Below, piece after piece: positions 10,306 to 18,517 of a stretch of 64,000 bases of DNA (its first letter is position 1; each line of letters begins with the position of its first letter). Made by a program: the position numbers and the translations under genes. The DNA is taken from the NCBI GenBank assembly GCA_018136815.1, contig CM030941.1, forward strand, positions 238,939-302,938. Reading direction: 5' to 3'. Source of the stretch: Isochrysis galbana (lineage: Eukaryota; Haptophyta; Isochrysidales; Isochrysidaceae). The notes beneath the pieces are model-generated. The model worked only from the letters and a program-made list of their open reading frames with translations. It did not search any database and was not told the DNA's origin.

Positions 10306-11736
10306 ATGCTGATTGCAGCCCTCTCCGTGTTGTGTACCGCCAATAGCCCTTGCACAGCGCCCAATCCCGTTATGTCGGACCTGAGGATCGCCCCAGACTG
10401 CCGTAAGTGTCGCAGCGGCATGCCAGTGCTCGTGCCCCGCTGGGCGCTCGACCGAGGTGTACATCGGTCTGATCTAAGTCTGGCGGCTGCGACGGGGGAG
10501 CCGCGCATGCGGGTGATCATCCACAACGGTACGGTATATGCGAGTGGCGGGAAAGACGGGCGCGCTCGGATGTTCCTTCGCCTGCTGTGTGAGGCTTCCT
10601 CCACCACCTCAGGGGCGCTGCCTGATGTTGAGCTACTGCTGCTCCTTGGAGATGGGCCCACGGGTGGGGCGCTCACCGGCTACTACACGTTCGGCAACGC
10701 GAGCTCCAATGAAGGAATTGCCTTCCGGAAAGCATGGGTGGGGAGGTTAGCACGCCTGGCCAAACTCTTTGCGCTCGGTCCGGGATTCGTGGTTCCCGAC
10801 TACCACTTTGGCATGACGTGCTCTGAGCACAGCGGGATCGGCAGTGCGATCAGCAAAGCCGTGGAGGCCATGTCGGGGCTGGTCAAGCCTGCTGCCACCA
10901 TCCGCATCGGCCGACTGTCATGTGAGAAGGATGAGTTCGCCGCCATTGATAAGCTGGATCGCAGTGAAGGCGCCATCACCTCCGATCTTGCCTACTTTCG
11001 AGGAAGCCTTACTGGCGACTCGCTCGCTGGCTCAGCATTCAACGCGAGGGCCTTGTTCAGACGATGGCGGGGAGCTGGTGATGAAGGCATCGATCCGGTG
11101 GGCTCCGCCTTGTGGATGCGTATGGTGCTTCACAAGCTGGGTCAGCTATACCCGGCATTGCTCAACACCGGCGTGAGCCCAGCACAACTAGACCGCAAGG
11201 TCTCCGATCCCAAAACATCTTCCACAGATCGGGACGACCTCCGGCAATTTCGAGAGTGGCTTGCGCCCTTCCACCAAGACGGAAACAGAGGCGCCAGCCC
11301 CAACCTGCCGACCTTGCTGCAGCATCGGTACCTGTTGGACATGACGGGCAACGGCTGGTCGAGTTCGTTCACGTTGCGTGCGCACGCCAACAGAACCATC
11401 CTGAAGCGTTGGGACGGCTTGGTCGAGTGGTTCTACCCTCGATTGCTCTCGGCACGCACGATCTGCTGGGTTGCGCCGGACCTGTCCGATCTAGTGCCCT
11501 CCCTTCACTGGCTCCGTGCACACAAGAAATTCGCGGCCGAACTGGCACAGCAGTTATTGAGGCTCGCCGAAGAGCACTTCAGCTTTGCACAAGCGGCCCG
11601 ATACTTGTTTGACTGGTTGCACGTTTACAGCAAGCTCTTGCGATTCAAGGTGAGGCCTCCGACGCCCGAAGACAGGATGATGGAAGTCGTTTGCGACGCG
11701 CCGCGTCACCCGCGGAAAAACGAAGCGGTCGGGTGA
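10306..11736 (+). CDS. GT90 / CAP10-type glycosyltransferase
   Basis: A 476-residue protein from a single exon. It resembles the CAP10/POGLUT family (CAZy GT90), which transfers xylose or glucose to proteins or polysaccharides in the secretory pathway. The signature region is at residues ~345-370, where HRYLLDMTGNGWSSSFTLR matches the family pattern of a conserved tyrosine-leucine strand followed by a D/G-N-G-W loop. The C-terminal helical part (VEWFYPRLLSARTICWVAPDLSDLV, then LHWLR) matches the family's W-[YF]-x-x-L and DLSDL spacing. Upstream, VELLLLLGD and the PDYHFGMT segment fit the N-terminal half. The first 20 residues are hydrophobic and may be a signal peptide or anchor. The ATG at 10,306 is the first in frame. 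The substrate cannot be told from sequence. Confidence 0.82.
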   Translation: MLIAALSVLCTANSPCTAPNPVMSDLRIAPDCRKCRSGMPVLVPRWALDRGVHRSDLSLAAATGEPRMRVIIHNGTVYASGGKDGRARMFLRLLCEASSTTSGALPDVELLLLLGDGPTGGALTGYYTFGNASSNEGIAFRKAWVGRLARLAKLFALGPGFVVPDYHFGMTCSEHSGIGSAISKAVEAMSGLVKPAATIRIGRLSCEKDEFAAIDKLDRSEGAITSDLAYFRGSLTGDSLAGSAFNARALFRRWRGAGDEGIDPVGSALWMRMVLHKLGQLYPALLNTGVSPAQLDRKVSDPKTSSTDRDDLRQFREWLAPFHQDGNRGASPNLPTLLQHRYLLDMTGNGWSSSFTLRAHANRTILKRWDGLVEWFYPRLLSARTICWVAPDLSDLVPSLHWLRAHKKFAAELAQQLLRLAEEHFSFAQAARYLFDWLHVYSKLLRFKVRPPTPEDRMMEVVCDAPRHPRKNEAVG

Positions 11737-11906
11737 GCAAGTGAGAGTGTGAGAGCTTCGAGCGGAAAAGGCACTTGCGCAGCAACGGGGAGGTGTGCAT
11801 GCGGTGCGAGCGAGGTGTGGTAAGTGTGTGGGCTGCAGGTTGGTTGCGGGTTGCAACTGTAAGATCTTTGCAGAGCAGTCGGTATGCTGTAAATGATTTA
11901 GTAAAT

Positions 11907-12548
11907 ATAAATGTAGGGTGGTCAAACGTTTATTTATTAGGGGTAAGAAAATGACCTTCTCAGGGTTGAGAAAATTTGAGGATTTTTTTCGGTAGAAAGT
12001 TCCCTATACACCCAACAAGCACATATCCGGGGCCCATTAGGACCAAGACCCCCCCTTGGGACCCCACAACAAAACGTAACCAAAAACCAACAGCAAAAGA
12101 CGCCACAGTCGCGAAGGCCGAAAAGCCGAACTTCAAATCGAGATCGGGCGCGGTGCGTGCGCCCGTTTACGACGATCCATCCGGATGGGGGGCCCCGCGA
12201 GACACCAAATATACAGGGGCCACCCAGACAGTCACACCAATCGGGCGGGCCGCGCGCCGATATCTCGTGGAATTCAGCCTTCCGTGGAGCCCATTCGACG
12301 TTTGACGTTTGACGTCTCCCAGGGAAGCCCTGAGAGCCCAACTTCGAACTCATGCCGGTCGCGCTGCGCGCCCGTTTTCGACGAAACCATTTCTTGGGGA
12401 AGATTTTCGTAGCGTCATGTAGCCCCCCCCGGAGCTCTATTATTGGGCATCGCGCCACGGTCAAAAAATGCAGCCCAACCCTTATTACAAACTAGTAGTA
12501 GTAATAGTTAAAAAGCAACGGTTTCCTGTTTGACCGCCCTAATAAATG
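11907..12548. mobile_element. MITE-like DNA transposon with TIRs and 7-bp target duplication
   Basis: The element at 11,914-12,541 (628 bp) starts TAGGGTGGTCAAAC and ends with the inverted match GTTTGACCGCCCTA. It is flanked by the direct repeat ATAAATG at 11,907-11,913 and 12,542-12,548. TIR start and duplication length recall hAT-like elements (7-8 bp duplications), but that is an inference. The 175-residue minus-strand open frame inside shows no transposase motif that I recognise, so it looks non-autonomous. It sits 170 bp past the glycosyltransferase stop. Confidence 0.75.
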
Positions 12549-13223
12549 CTTCACCGGTATTTATGTCACGTGTATGTGTATGTATGTGTAGATCATATAT
12601 TAGAGAATATAAGAAGAAGGCAAATCGCGATCTTTTATATCCCAGCCAAATCCATGGCAGCAGCACTTCAGGCGCGCAAGTTGCTCTACTCAGAGTGCGA
12701 AACTATCGTTAAAACGATAGGGTCATGGAGCGCGCGCCGCTCCTCTCCCCTCCTGCCGCCACCCCCGTCACGCCGGACGATCAGGCCATGCTTGACGCCG
12801 CGCACCTGAAGCGCCCGCGAGAGGGCGCAGCTCTGACCCAGGTGCGCACCAAGGCTAGGGCTAGGTTGAGCCCGTTAACAAGTTAATACCATTAATACCC
12901 AGGAATGGGTAATGGGCGACATCTGACCTGTTAACACCCAGCCCAAAACTAAACCTGTTAATGTGCTGAGTTTGGGCCCTCTGAGAAGCTCAAAATTGCC
13001 CGTTATTGTACCATTAATGGGCACTTGTGAGAGGGGCTCCGAGCACCGGCAGTTGACCTCGCGTTGGGCGCTGGAGGCATATAGGAGCGTTCAGAGCGGC
13101 CGCGCTTCGCGCGCACCACCAACTTATCGAAATGTAGATAGTAACTATACATGGTACATAGATAGCATTCATCATCTTACGAGCACTACACACTGAGAGC
13201 CACACACCAAGACACCACACACA
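12549..13223. other. Intergenic region with a possible LINE 5' fragment
   Basis: Mostly unrecognised. Around 12,726-12,868 an open stretch begins MERAPLLSPPAATPVTP and continues through LKRPREGAALTQVR. Its layout resembles the start of the LINE protein at 28,496 (MERAGATPLSFGPP, then AKRPRPPAEAEQVR). It may be a diverged 5' end of a related LINE, but similarity is limited. From 12,880 to 13,020 there are several TTAATACC/TTAATGGG-like words. Confidence 0.3.
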
Positions 13224-13398
13224 GACCAAAAAAAAGCGTTCAATTATCCCCATCCCTGCTAACACCTTTCGTTGTCACCTGGAGGTTACTTGACTCAACT
13301 TGACACTTCACATGTTGAAACCCACACGTGGTCTGACTCCATTCACTCGGCTTGGGGCAGGGTCGATATCTCGTTGAAATTCACGATCCACGTCTCAC
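13224..13398 (+). repeat. Left part of the TIR element also found at 62,472
   Basis: Begins GACCAAAAAAAAGCGTTC and runs nearly identical to 62,472-62,645 for about 170 bp (CAATTATCCCCATCCCTGC, then CCTGGAGGTTACTTGACTC). Similarity ends near GATCCACGTCTCAC, so the right inverted terminus is missing. It is a truncated copy of that DNA element. Confidence 0.85.
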
Positions 13399-13619
13399 CT
13401 GTCGTATGGTCGTGACTGACGACCTATTCACCCGTCACCTGTCCATTCTTCTGACAATGATCACCCATGGATGCCATCCTCCTACGAGGCTCTCGCAAGC
13501 ACTGGGCATTCGACTCACCGAGGATCTCACAATCCTAAGGATGTCAATGACGCGATCTCAAACAAATTTTACTTTGCATACCGTAAGATGTGGGTCTGTG
13601 GGTCTACGTCTGTGACAGG

Positions 13620-13940
13620 CTATGGGACGATGGCCCCTACGACGTCGTCCGCTTGATGAGTCTCTTGGGTGGCATCACCTTCTGGTTTCTCGTTAGTGCT
13701 TCAGGCGCAACACTTATCGCGTCGGGGGATGGCCTCACGAGGGTCGGGATCGCGGTCGGGGTGGTCTTCGCGCTGTTCATTCTTCTCCTCTTGGTACTGT
13801 GGAAGACAAAGTATTTTCGCTTTTACAAGACGGAGAACATGCAACTGACCTTTGATGCGGAGGCGATATTGCAACGGGAGGCACAAACTAAAACCCGTCA
13901 CGAAACACAAACACCCACAAAAAGTGCCCACACAACGTGA
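13620..13940 (+). CDS. Terminal exon of an unidentified membrane protein (partial)
   Basis: An open frame ending in a TGA near 13,940 encodes two strongly hydrophobic segments: LMSLLGGITFWFLVSASGA and VGIAVGVVFALFILLLLVLW. A basic/aromatic cytoplasmic-looking tail (KTKYFRFYKTENMQLTFDAE) follows. A good acceptor (CTGTGACAG at about 13,611-13,619) precedes it. I could not find upstream exons that join in phase; the DNA element at 13,224 may have displaced them, or this may be a gene remnant. Family unknown. Confidence 0.35.
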   Translation, partial: LWDDGPYDVVRLMSLLGGITFWFLVSASGATLIASGDGLTRVGIAVGVVFALFILLLLVLWKTKYFRFYKTENMQLTFDAEAILQREAQTKTRHETQTPTKSAHTT

Positions 13941-14165
13941 CAAGTCCTACAATCATTTGTTTCGTTTGGGGGTGAAAAAAACAAGACCTCGGGTTGCGTT
14001 CTTCAACAAGAGCAGTGAGCATGGTTGCATTCTTCAACAAGGGCGGGACGATCGTCCGAGTTGGAGTGGAGTAGGGGCTAAGTTAGAGGTCAATACAAAT
14101 TTTATACCTAAATAGACAGGATGGGCGTGACAAAAAAAAAGGAACCTCGAGTTGCACTTTCTTCC

Positions 14166-14209
14166 TCGGGTTTCACTCAGCTATCCTCGGTAGCCGGAGT
14201 GAAACCCGA
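14166..14209. other. Perfect-stem hairpin
   Basis: The arms TCGGGTTTCACTC (14,166-14,178) and GAGTGAAACCCGA (14,197-14,209) are exact inverted repeats of 13 bp, and the loop itself can partly pair (GCTAT/GTAGC). The 3' arm word is repeated twice more just downstream (GTGAAACCCGA, GAGTGAAACC). It may be a degenerate mini-element or an RNA structure; function unknown. Confidence 0.6.
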
Positions 14210-14430
14210 ATGAAACCCGAGTGAAACCTTCTCAAAAACCCTCTATTCAATGGGGAACATTCTCTAGACTTGGTCCACAGAAACAACCGCAAAGCTGTTT
14301 GATTATTTTTAGTTTTTAGGGAGGGAGAGACCGGGAAGGCGAGACAGAGAACGATAGGGAAAATCTCTGGACCTGGAGTGTACATGTCTACAAAATCGAA
14401 AAACTGCTTGGTTTTTTTGACCGTGTCCAG

Positions 14431-15570
14431 GTGACGGAGAAGAGAAATCCGGGTGAGATAATACGTGATTCTCCCTCGAGTCCACGGGGCCAGGAAGGGA
14501 AAATGGTGCTCCAGGCGGCCGGCGGTGGTATCGTCGGTATGCTCTCAATATTGATTGGAGTCGGCCTGATGAGCGATTCGCCGCCACTCAGCACATCCAT
14601 CAACTCGAAGGTGGACACATCCGCCCCGCTGATCCACTTTCCACAGAGCTTCTCTCAATGGCGACAATCGGCTGCTGCTCGTGTTGAATGGATGACCGAC
14701 GGCGCAGTGAAGGCTTCATCAATGCTTCCTTCATGGGCGGAGGCACAACGATTTGGTTCGACGAGCTGGATTCCCGCCACGATTGGCGCGACAAGCATGG
14801 TTCGCATTCTTCCTACATGGGAATCCACAACACGTTCGACAACACGCCTCGATGTATTTCTTTCTCAGCTCACGAATCGCACAGAAGAGGTCCTTGATGC
14901 TACCCTCGCCCATTTTCAGAGTGCGCCTCGTTCAGTCTTCAAGACAGCTGCGTCTACATTGTTTTCACAGCTGCCGCCAACGGATCCAATCGCTAGCAGC
15001 GACTGCGCTTGTAAGCTCGATTCGTACCATTCTGACGAGAGGGCTCAGTACGAGAAGACAATTGAGGAGCAGCAATTTTCATTTAGCGCTGGCAGGCATG
15101 CCATGCCAGTGGCAATGCTCGTGTGGACCATGGTGAGTGCTGCAGTAGCGTTTTATCGGCGACTTCGTCCAGGCGAGCCGGTCATGCAGCAGAATGAGGA
15201 GCAGAACCTTCCAGCTCGGGTGCAAGAACTCCTGGCTGAAGTAGAGGGAGAGCGTGAACGCTGGCGGTCTCGTTACAACGAAGCGCTCATCCAGCAGCAA
15301 GAGCGGACGAACGCAGATCATCTGCGTGAGCACAATCTGAGTGAGCTTCAAGCTCGGATGCAAGCGCGCCTAGTTGCAGTAGAGGCAGAGCGTGAACGTT
15401 GGCAGTCTCGTTACAACGAAGCGCTCATCCAGCAGCATGAGCGGACAAATGTAGATAATCTGCGCGAGCACAATCTACGTGAGCTTCAAGCTCGAATGGA
15501 AGCGCGCCTAGTTGCAGTAGAAGCAGAGCGTGAACGTTGGCAGTCTCGTTACAACGAAGCGCTCATCCAG
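14431..15570 (+). CDS. Membrane/coiled-coil protein with 46-aa tandem repeats, 3' end lost to a repeat insertion
   Basis: About 380 residues of host-looking sequence. There are two probable membrane segments: GGGIVGMLSILIGVGLM near residue 33 and AMPVAMLVWTMVSAAVAFY near 228. A highly charged coiled-coil tail follows. The tail contains a tandem repeat of 138 bp (46 aa) beginning at 15,251, 15,389 and 15,527, each with ERERW[RQ]SRYNEALIQ. The third unit stops abruptly after NEALIQ at 15,570, where the short LINE-derived repeat starts. Translation runs on into that repeat to a stop at 15,681, giving a foreign 37-residue tail. The gene is therefore truncated or its original 3' end has been displaced. 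The first ATG is at 14,431; earlier exons cannot be excluded. No family recognised. Confidence 0.55.
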
Positions 15571-16283
15571 CCCCCTCTCTCTCCACTCCTCCCCTGCCGT
15601 GGGGGAGGAACCACCCATCCTCCTGGCATGCCTGATGGCTTGCCAGGAGGCCACTGCCCTGCTGACCCACTCTCCCACTGACAGGCACGCCTGGATCGCT
15701 CGTTCTGGCCCCTCGTGGCCAGCCCATCGCTTCAATCCCCCCTCCCCCCCTGTTCGACAGGCAGACAGGTGCAGATTGGGGGCCCCAGAGGCTCAGGAAC
15801 GCCAGCGAGGGAGAGGCAGGGGAGGCCAGGGCCCAGCCCTAGCCTCCTCTGCCCCCTGAGCTGGCCTCCAGGAGCCTCCAGGGGTCGCCAGCAAGCAGCT
15901 GCTGGCCTGGCGCAGGCACGCCATCGCGCGTGCCGCAGGAGAGAGGAGAGGGAGCGCGGAGAAGGGGGTGGGCGGAGCGAGAGCTCCGCCCCCCGAAAAA
16001 TATGTAAGTCCCGCACCTGTTTACAGGAGAAGTCGGGACTTAGGACGCCGCCAGCCCGGTAGGCATAGGAGGAGAAGGGGAGAACGGATCACCGGGGGGG
16101 GGGGCGCGGGCCACCGACCATATCTAAGCCCTTTTCCCCTATCCCCCTAGTAGTGCACGGGGGGAGTCGCCTGATGGCGGGGGGGAAAGGGCCGGCGGAT
16201 TGGGGGTGTAGAAAGTTTTGCTGCGTGAGTAGAAAGTAGAGGGTCCACGGCCGCGTGTGCGGTGAGACTATTAAGAAGTTAAT
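15571..16283 (+). mobile_element. Short LINE-derived element (type B), 5'-truncated
   Basis: 713 bp matching the split element at 38,952-39,111 and 59,665-60,093. The 5' part (CCACTCCTCCCCTGCCGTGG ... CTGACAGG) equals 39,000-39,111. The 3' part from GAGCTGGCCTCCAGG at 15,858 equals 59,665-60,093, ending GACTATTAAGAAGTTAAT. The 3' end parallels the big LINE's (AGTAGTGCACGNGGGGAG ... TGCGGTGAGACTATTAAGAAG versus TGCGAGGCGAGAATATTAAAAGG). No long open frame, so it is probably a non-autonomous relative. No target-site duplication seen. Confidence 0.75.
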
Positions 16284-17018
16284 ATCCTCGACGATTTCGA
16301 CGGAATGGACGCCAAGAACAGGGTTGACACGCGAGATGGGGCGAGAAGGCATCGGCCCCCAAATGTGAAACCTCTGGCCGCCGGAGTCGACGACGAGACG
16401 ACGAGGACGAAGGGATACTTTGGGACGGCGGCATGGGGTCTCAACGCGCGGACGCGGAAGAGAACCGCCGTCTCGGCGTGCGGGGGGGGGAACGGCAGAG
16501 GGGGGGGGGGGGAAATCTGCGGAGGGGGGGGGGAACAGCGGAGGGGGGGGTAGGCCCAGGCCAGGATATCCCGGATATCTTTTTGGATATTTGGGCAGAT
16601 CTGCCAAAATAGATAGCTCCCGGATATATGCCGGATATTTGGGGGGGGGCGAGGCGCGCGGAGCAAAAAAAACCAAATTAGCAGTTACAAGAGCTATCGC
16701 GGGGCACGAGCCCAAATGTGAGCGACAAGGCGATGACGACCGGGAGGAGGGCGTAGGGGGCTGTCTGAGTGTGGAGGGAGGGGCGCTCCGGCTAGCGCAG
16801 CTAGAAAGCTAGTGAGGAGCTGGGTGGCATAAGGGGGAAGGGTGCTTGCGCTTGCCGCGGCAGGGAGTCCTGTCTTGAGTGAGCGCTAGTCCTGTTCCTT
16901 TGCCGCGCCGCGACCCATAAAAATTTGTTAAAAATTAAATACTACAGCACTGCTGACAAGCTGACAAGTGGCAAGTGGAAGTGCGTCAACACCGTGTCAA
17001 CACTTGTTGTGCCCTGCG
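16284..17018. other. G-rich spacer
   Basis: Contains several poly-G runs (16,480-16,550) and a cluster of GGATAT/ATATCC words at 16,562-16,640 (for example GGATATCCCGGATATC). No gene recognised, although the minus strand stays open for about 200 codons (16,089-16,715) with a Pro-rich product. Confidence 0.35.
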
Positions 17019-17441
17019 TCAACACTTGTAAGAGGCCAGATGGGTTAACACCTTGCCCAAGCTACTGTAATGGGCCCTCGAGGGCGTGTCAACGTGAACC
17101 CATACGCCCTGCGGAGGACACTCCCCGGCCGAGGGGACGTTCTCTGCATTGGTCTCCTTGTCTTCCTCCCTCTCCTCCTCCTCCTCCTCTTCCATCTCGT
17201 CGCCCTCCTCTCCCTCCTTGTCGGAAGCGTAGTCCTCCTCCTCGACCATGTCTTCGGCCTGGATGAGGAGGTCGCAGTTGTCGTCGTCGTCCGATGGAAG
17301 CCCACTTTCGGGCTCCTCGGCGAAGTCCGAAGTGCCTCCTCCTCCACCTCCATGGACGGGTCCTCTGCCCACGCGGTGGCCTCTAGCCAAAGCCCCTGCG
17401 CCTGCGGCGCGGCGCCGCGTGTCGGGGGAACAACAACACAC
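17019..17441 (-). CDS. Possible acidic protein or gene fragment
   Basis: A 140-residue minus-strand frame. Its middle is strongly acidic (SDDDDNCDLLIQAEDMVEEE, then DEMEEEEEEEREEDKE), a composition that is often real in eukaryotic nuclear or chaperone proteins but here may come from a CTC-rich tract on the plus strand. No domain recognised and no neighbouring exon found. Confidence 0.25.
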   Translation of the reverse strand: MCCCSPDTRRRAAGAGALARGHRVGRGPVHGGGGGGTSDFAEEPESGLPSDDDDNCDLLIQAEDMVEEEDYASDKEGEEGDEMEEEEEEEREEDKETNAENVPSAGECPPQGVWVHVDTPSRAHYSSLGKVLTHLASYKC

Positions 17442-17875
17442 AGGGAAAAGGTGGACCGTTCTGCGACGTGGTAAACGAACTCTAACACTCTAACACCACT
17501 TTCTCACGTGAAATTGTTAAAGTGAAGCATGAAGCATGCAAATGGCTGCTTCTGCTTCGCCCCTGGGCCTATTTTCACCATAATTACGTACTAGAACCTC
17601 GACATACTACGTGGTATATGTGTGGGAATGTGGGGAAGGATGTCCCTGAGGATCCCCCAGCACCGCATGACCACATGCCCACCCGTCAAGGCGCTGGCAA
17701 GCAATTCCTAAATATAGATCGATAGATTTGAAGCCGCCATGTGCATGCTCCGGCAGTAGAGAGTTCAAACGTTTAAAAAACAAAAGGCTCTCTCTACGAA
17801 GCTCTCTCCTCTGCTCTCTAGAGTAGAGTAGAGCGATGCTTCCTTCCCCCTTCTCTCTCCTCTCTCTCTCTCTCG

Positions 17876-17876
<1 letters not shown>

Positions 17877-17919
<43 letters not shown>

Positions 17920-18289
17920 TTTCCCCTACTCTCCCCCCCTCCCCCCCCCCCCTCTCTCTCTCTCTCCTCCCCCCCCCACTCTCTCTCCTCCCCCCCCCCC
18001 TCTCTCTCCTCCCCCCTCCCTCCCCCCCCCCCTCTCTCTCTCCTCCCCCCCTCTCTCTCTCTCTCCTCCTCCCCCCCCCCTCTCTCTATCTCCTCCCCCC
18101 CCCCCCTCTCTCTCTCCTCCCCGCCCCGCTCCCCCTCTCGCGCTCCACTTCTTCCACTCGCCTGCGCTTCTTTCTTCTCTTCCTCCGGCCTCTCACTCTC
18201 TCTCCTCTTGCCTCGGAAGTATTCTGACCTTCCAACTAGAGCTCTGGTCTCCGACTCGCCTTCTTCCACTTAAAAGAACTCTCTCTTTT

Positions 18290-18333
<44 letters not shown>

Positions 18334-18350
18334 TCTCTCTCCCCCCCCCC
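17877..18350. repeat. Poly-G tract followed by CT-rich low-complexity DNA
   Basis: A run of 41 G (17,877-17,917) is followed by about 200 bp of C/T-only sequence, then a second (CT)n tract at 18,286-18,340 and a poly-C run. This is the region upstream of the myosin start at 18,518. The G run could form G-quadruplex or triplex structures; its assembled length is probably unreliable. Confidence 0.9.
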
Positions 18351-18517
18351 CCCCCCCCGCCCAAAACATCATCCCCTTCCCCCCCGGCGGCCCGCCCCCC
18401 CCCGCCCCACAGCCCTCTGACCGCGGCGGCCTACGGACTCCTCCAACACTCACCTAAACAATCCTCTTCTTCATCTTCCCAGTTGGTTCTCCACCCCGCC
18501 GTCAGCTTCCCCTCGCG

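Noticed and set aside
13590-13656. TGYGTMAPTT resembling a K+-channel selectivity filter
   Set aside because: It lies in a different frame from the membrane segments that follow and ends at once in a stop; the splice acceptor CTGTGACAG overlaps it. Chance match is more likely.
16089-16715. 208-codon minus-strand open frame
   Set aside because: Half of it is inside the type B element and the rest translates poly-G tracts into Pro runs; no coding signal.
17836-18273. Open frames of 145 and 220 codons over the poly-G/CT tract
   Set aside because: Pure low-complexity translation (poly-Gly, poly-Pro/Ser, Glu/Arg repeats).
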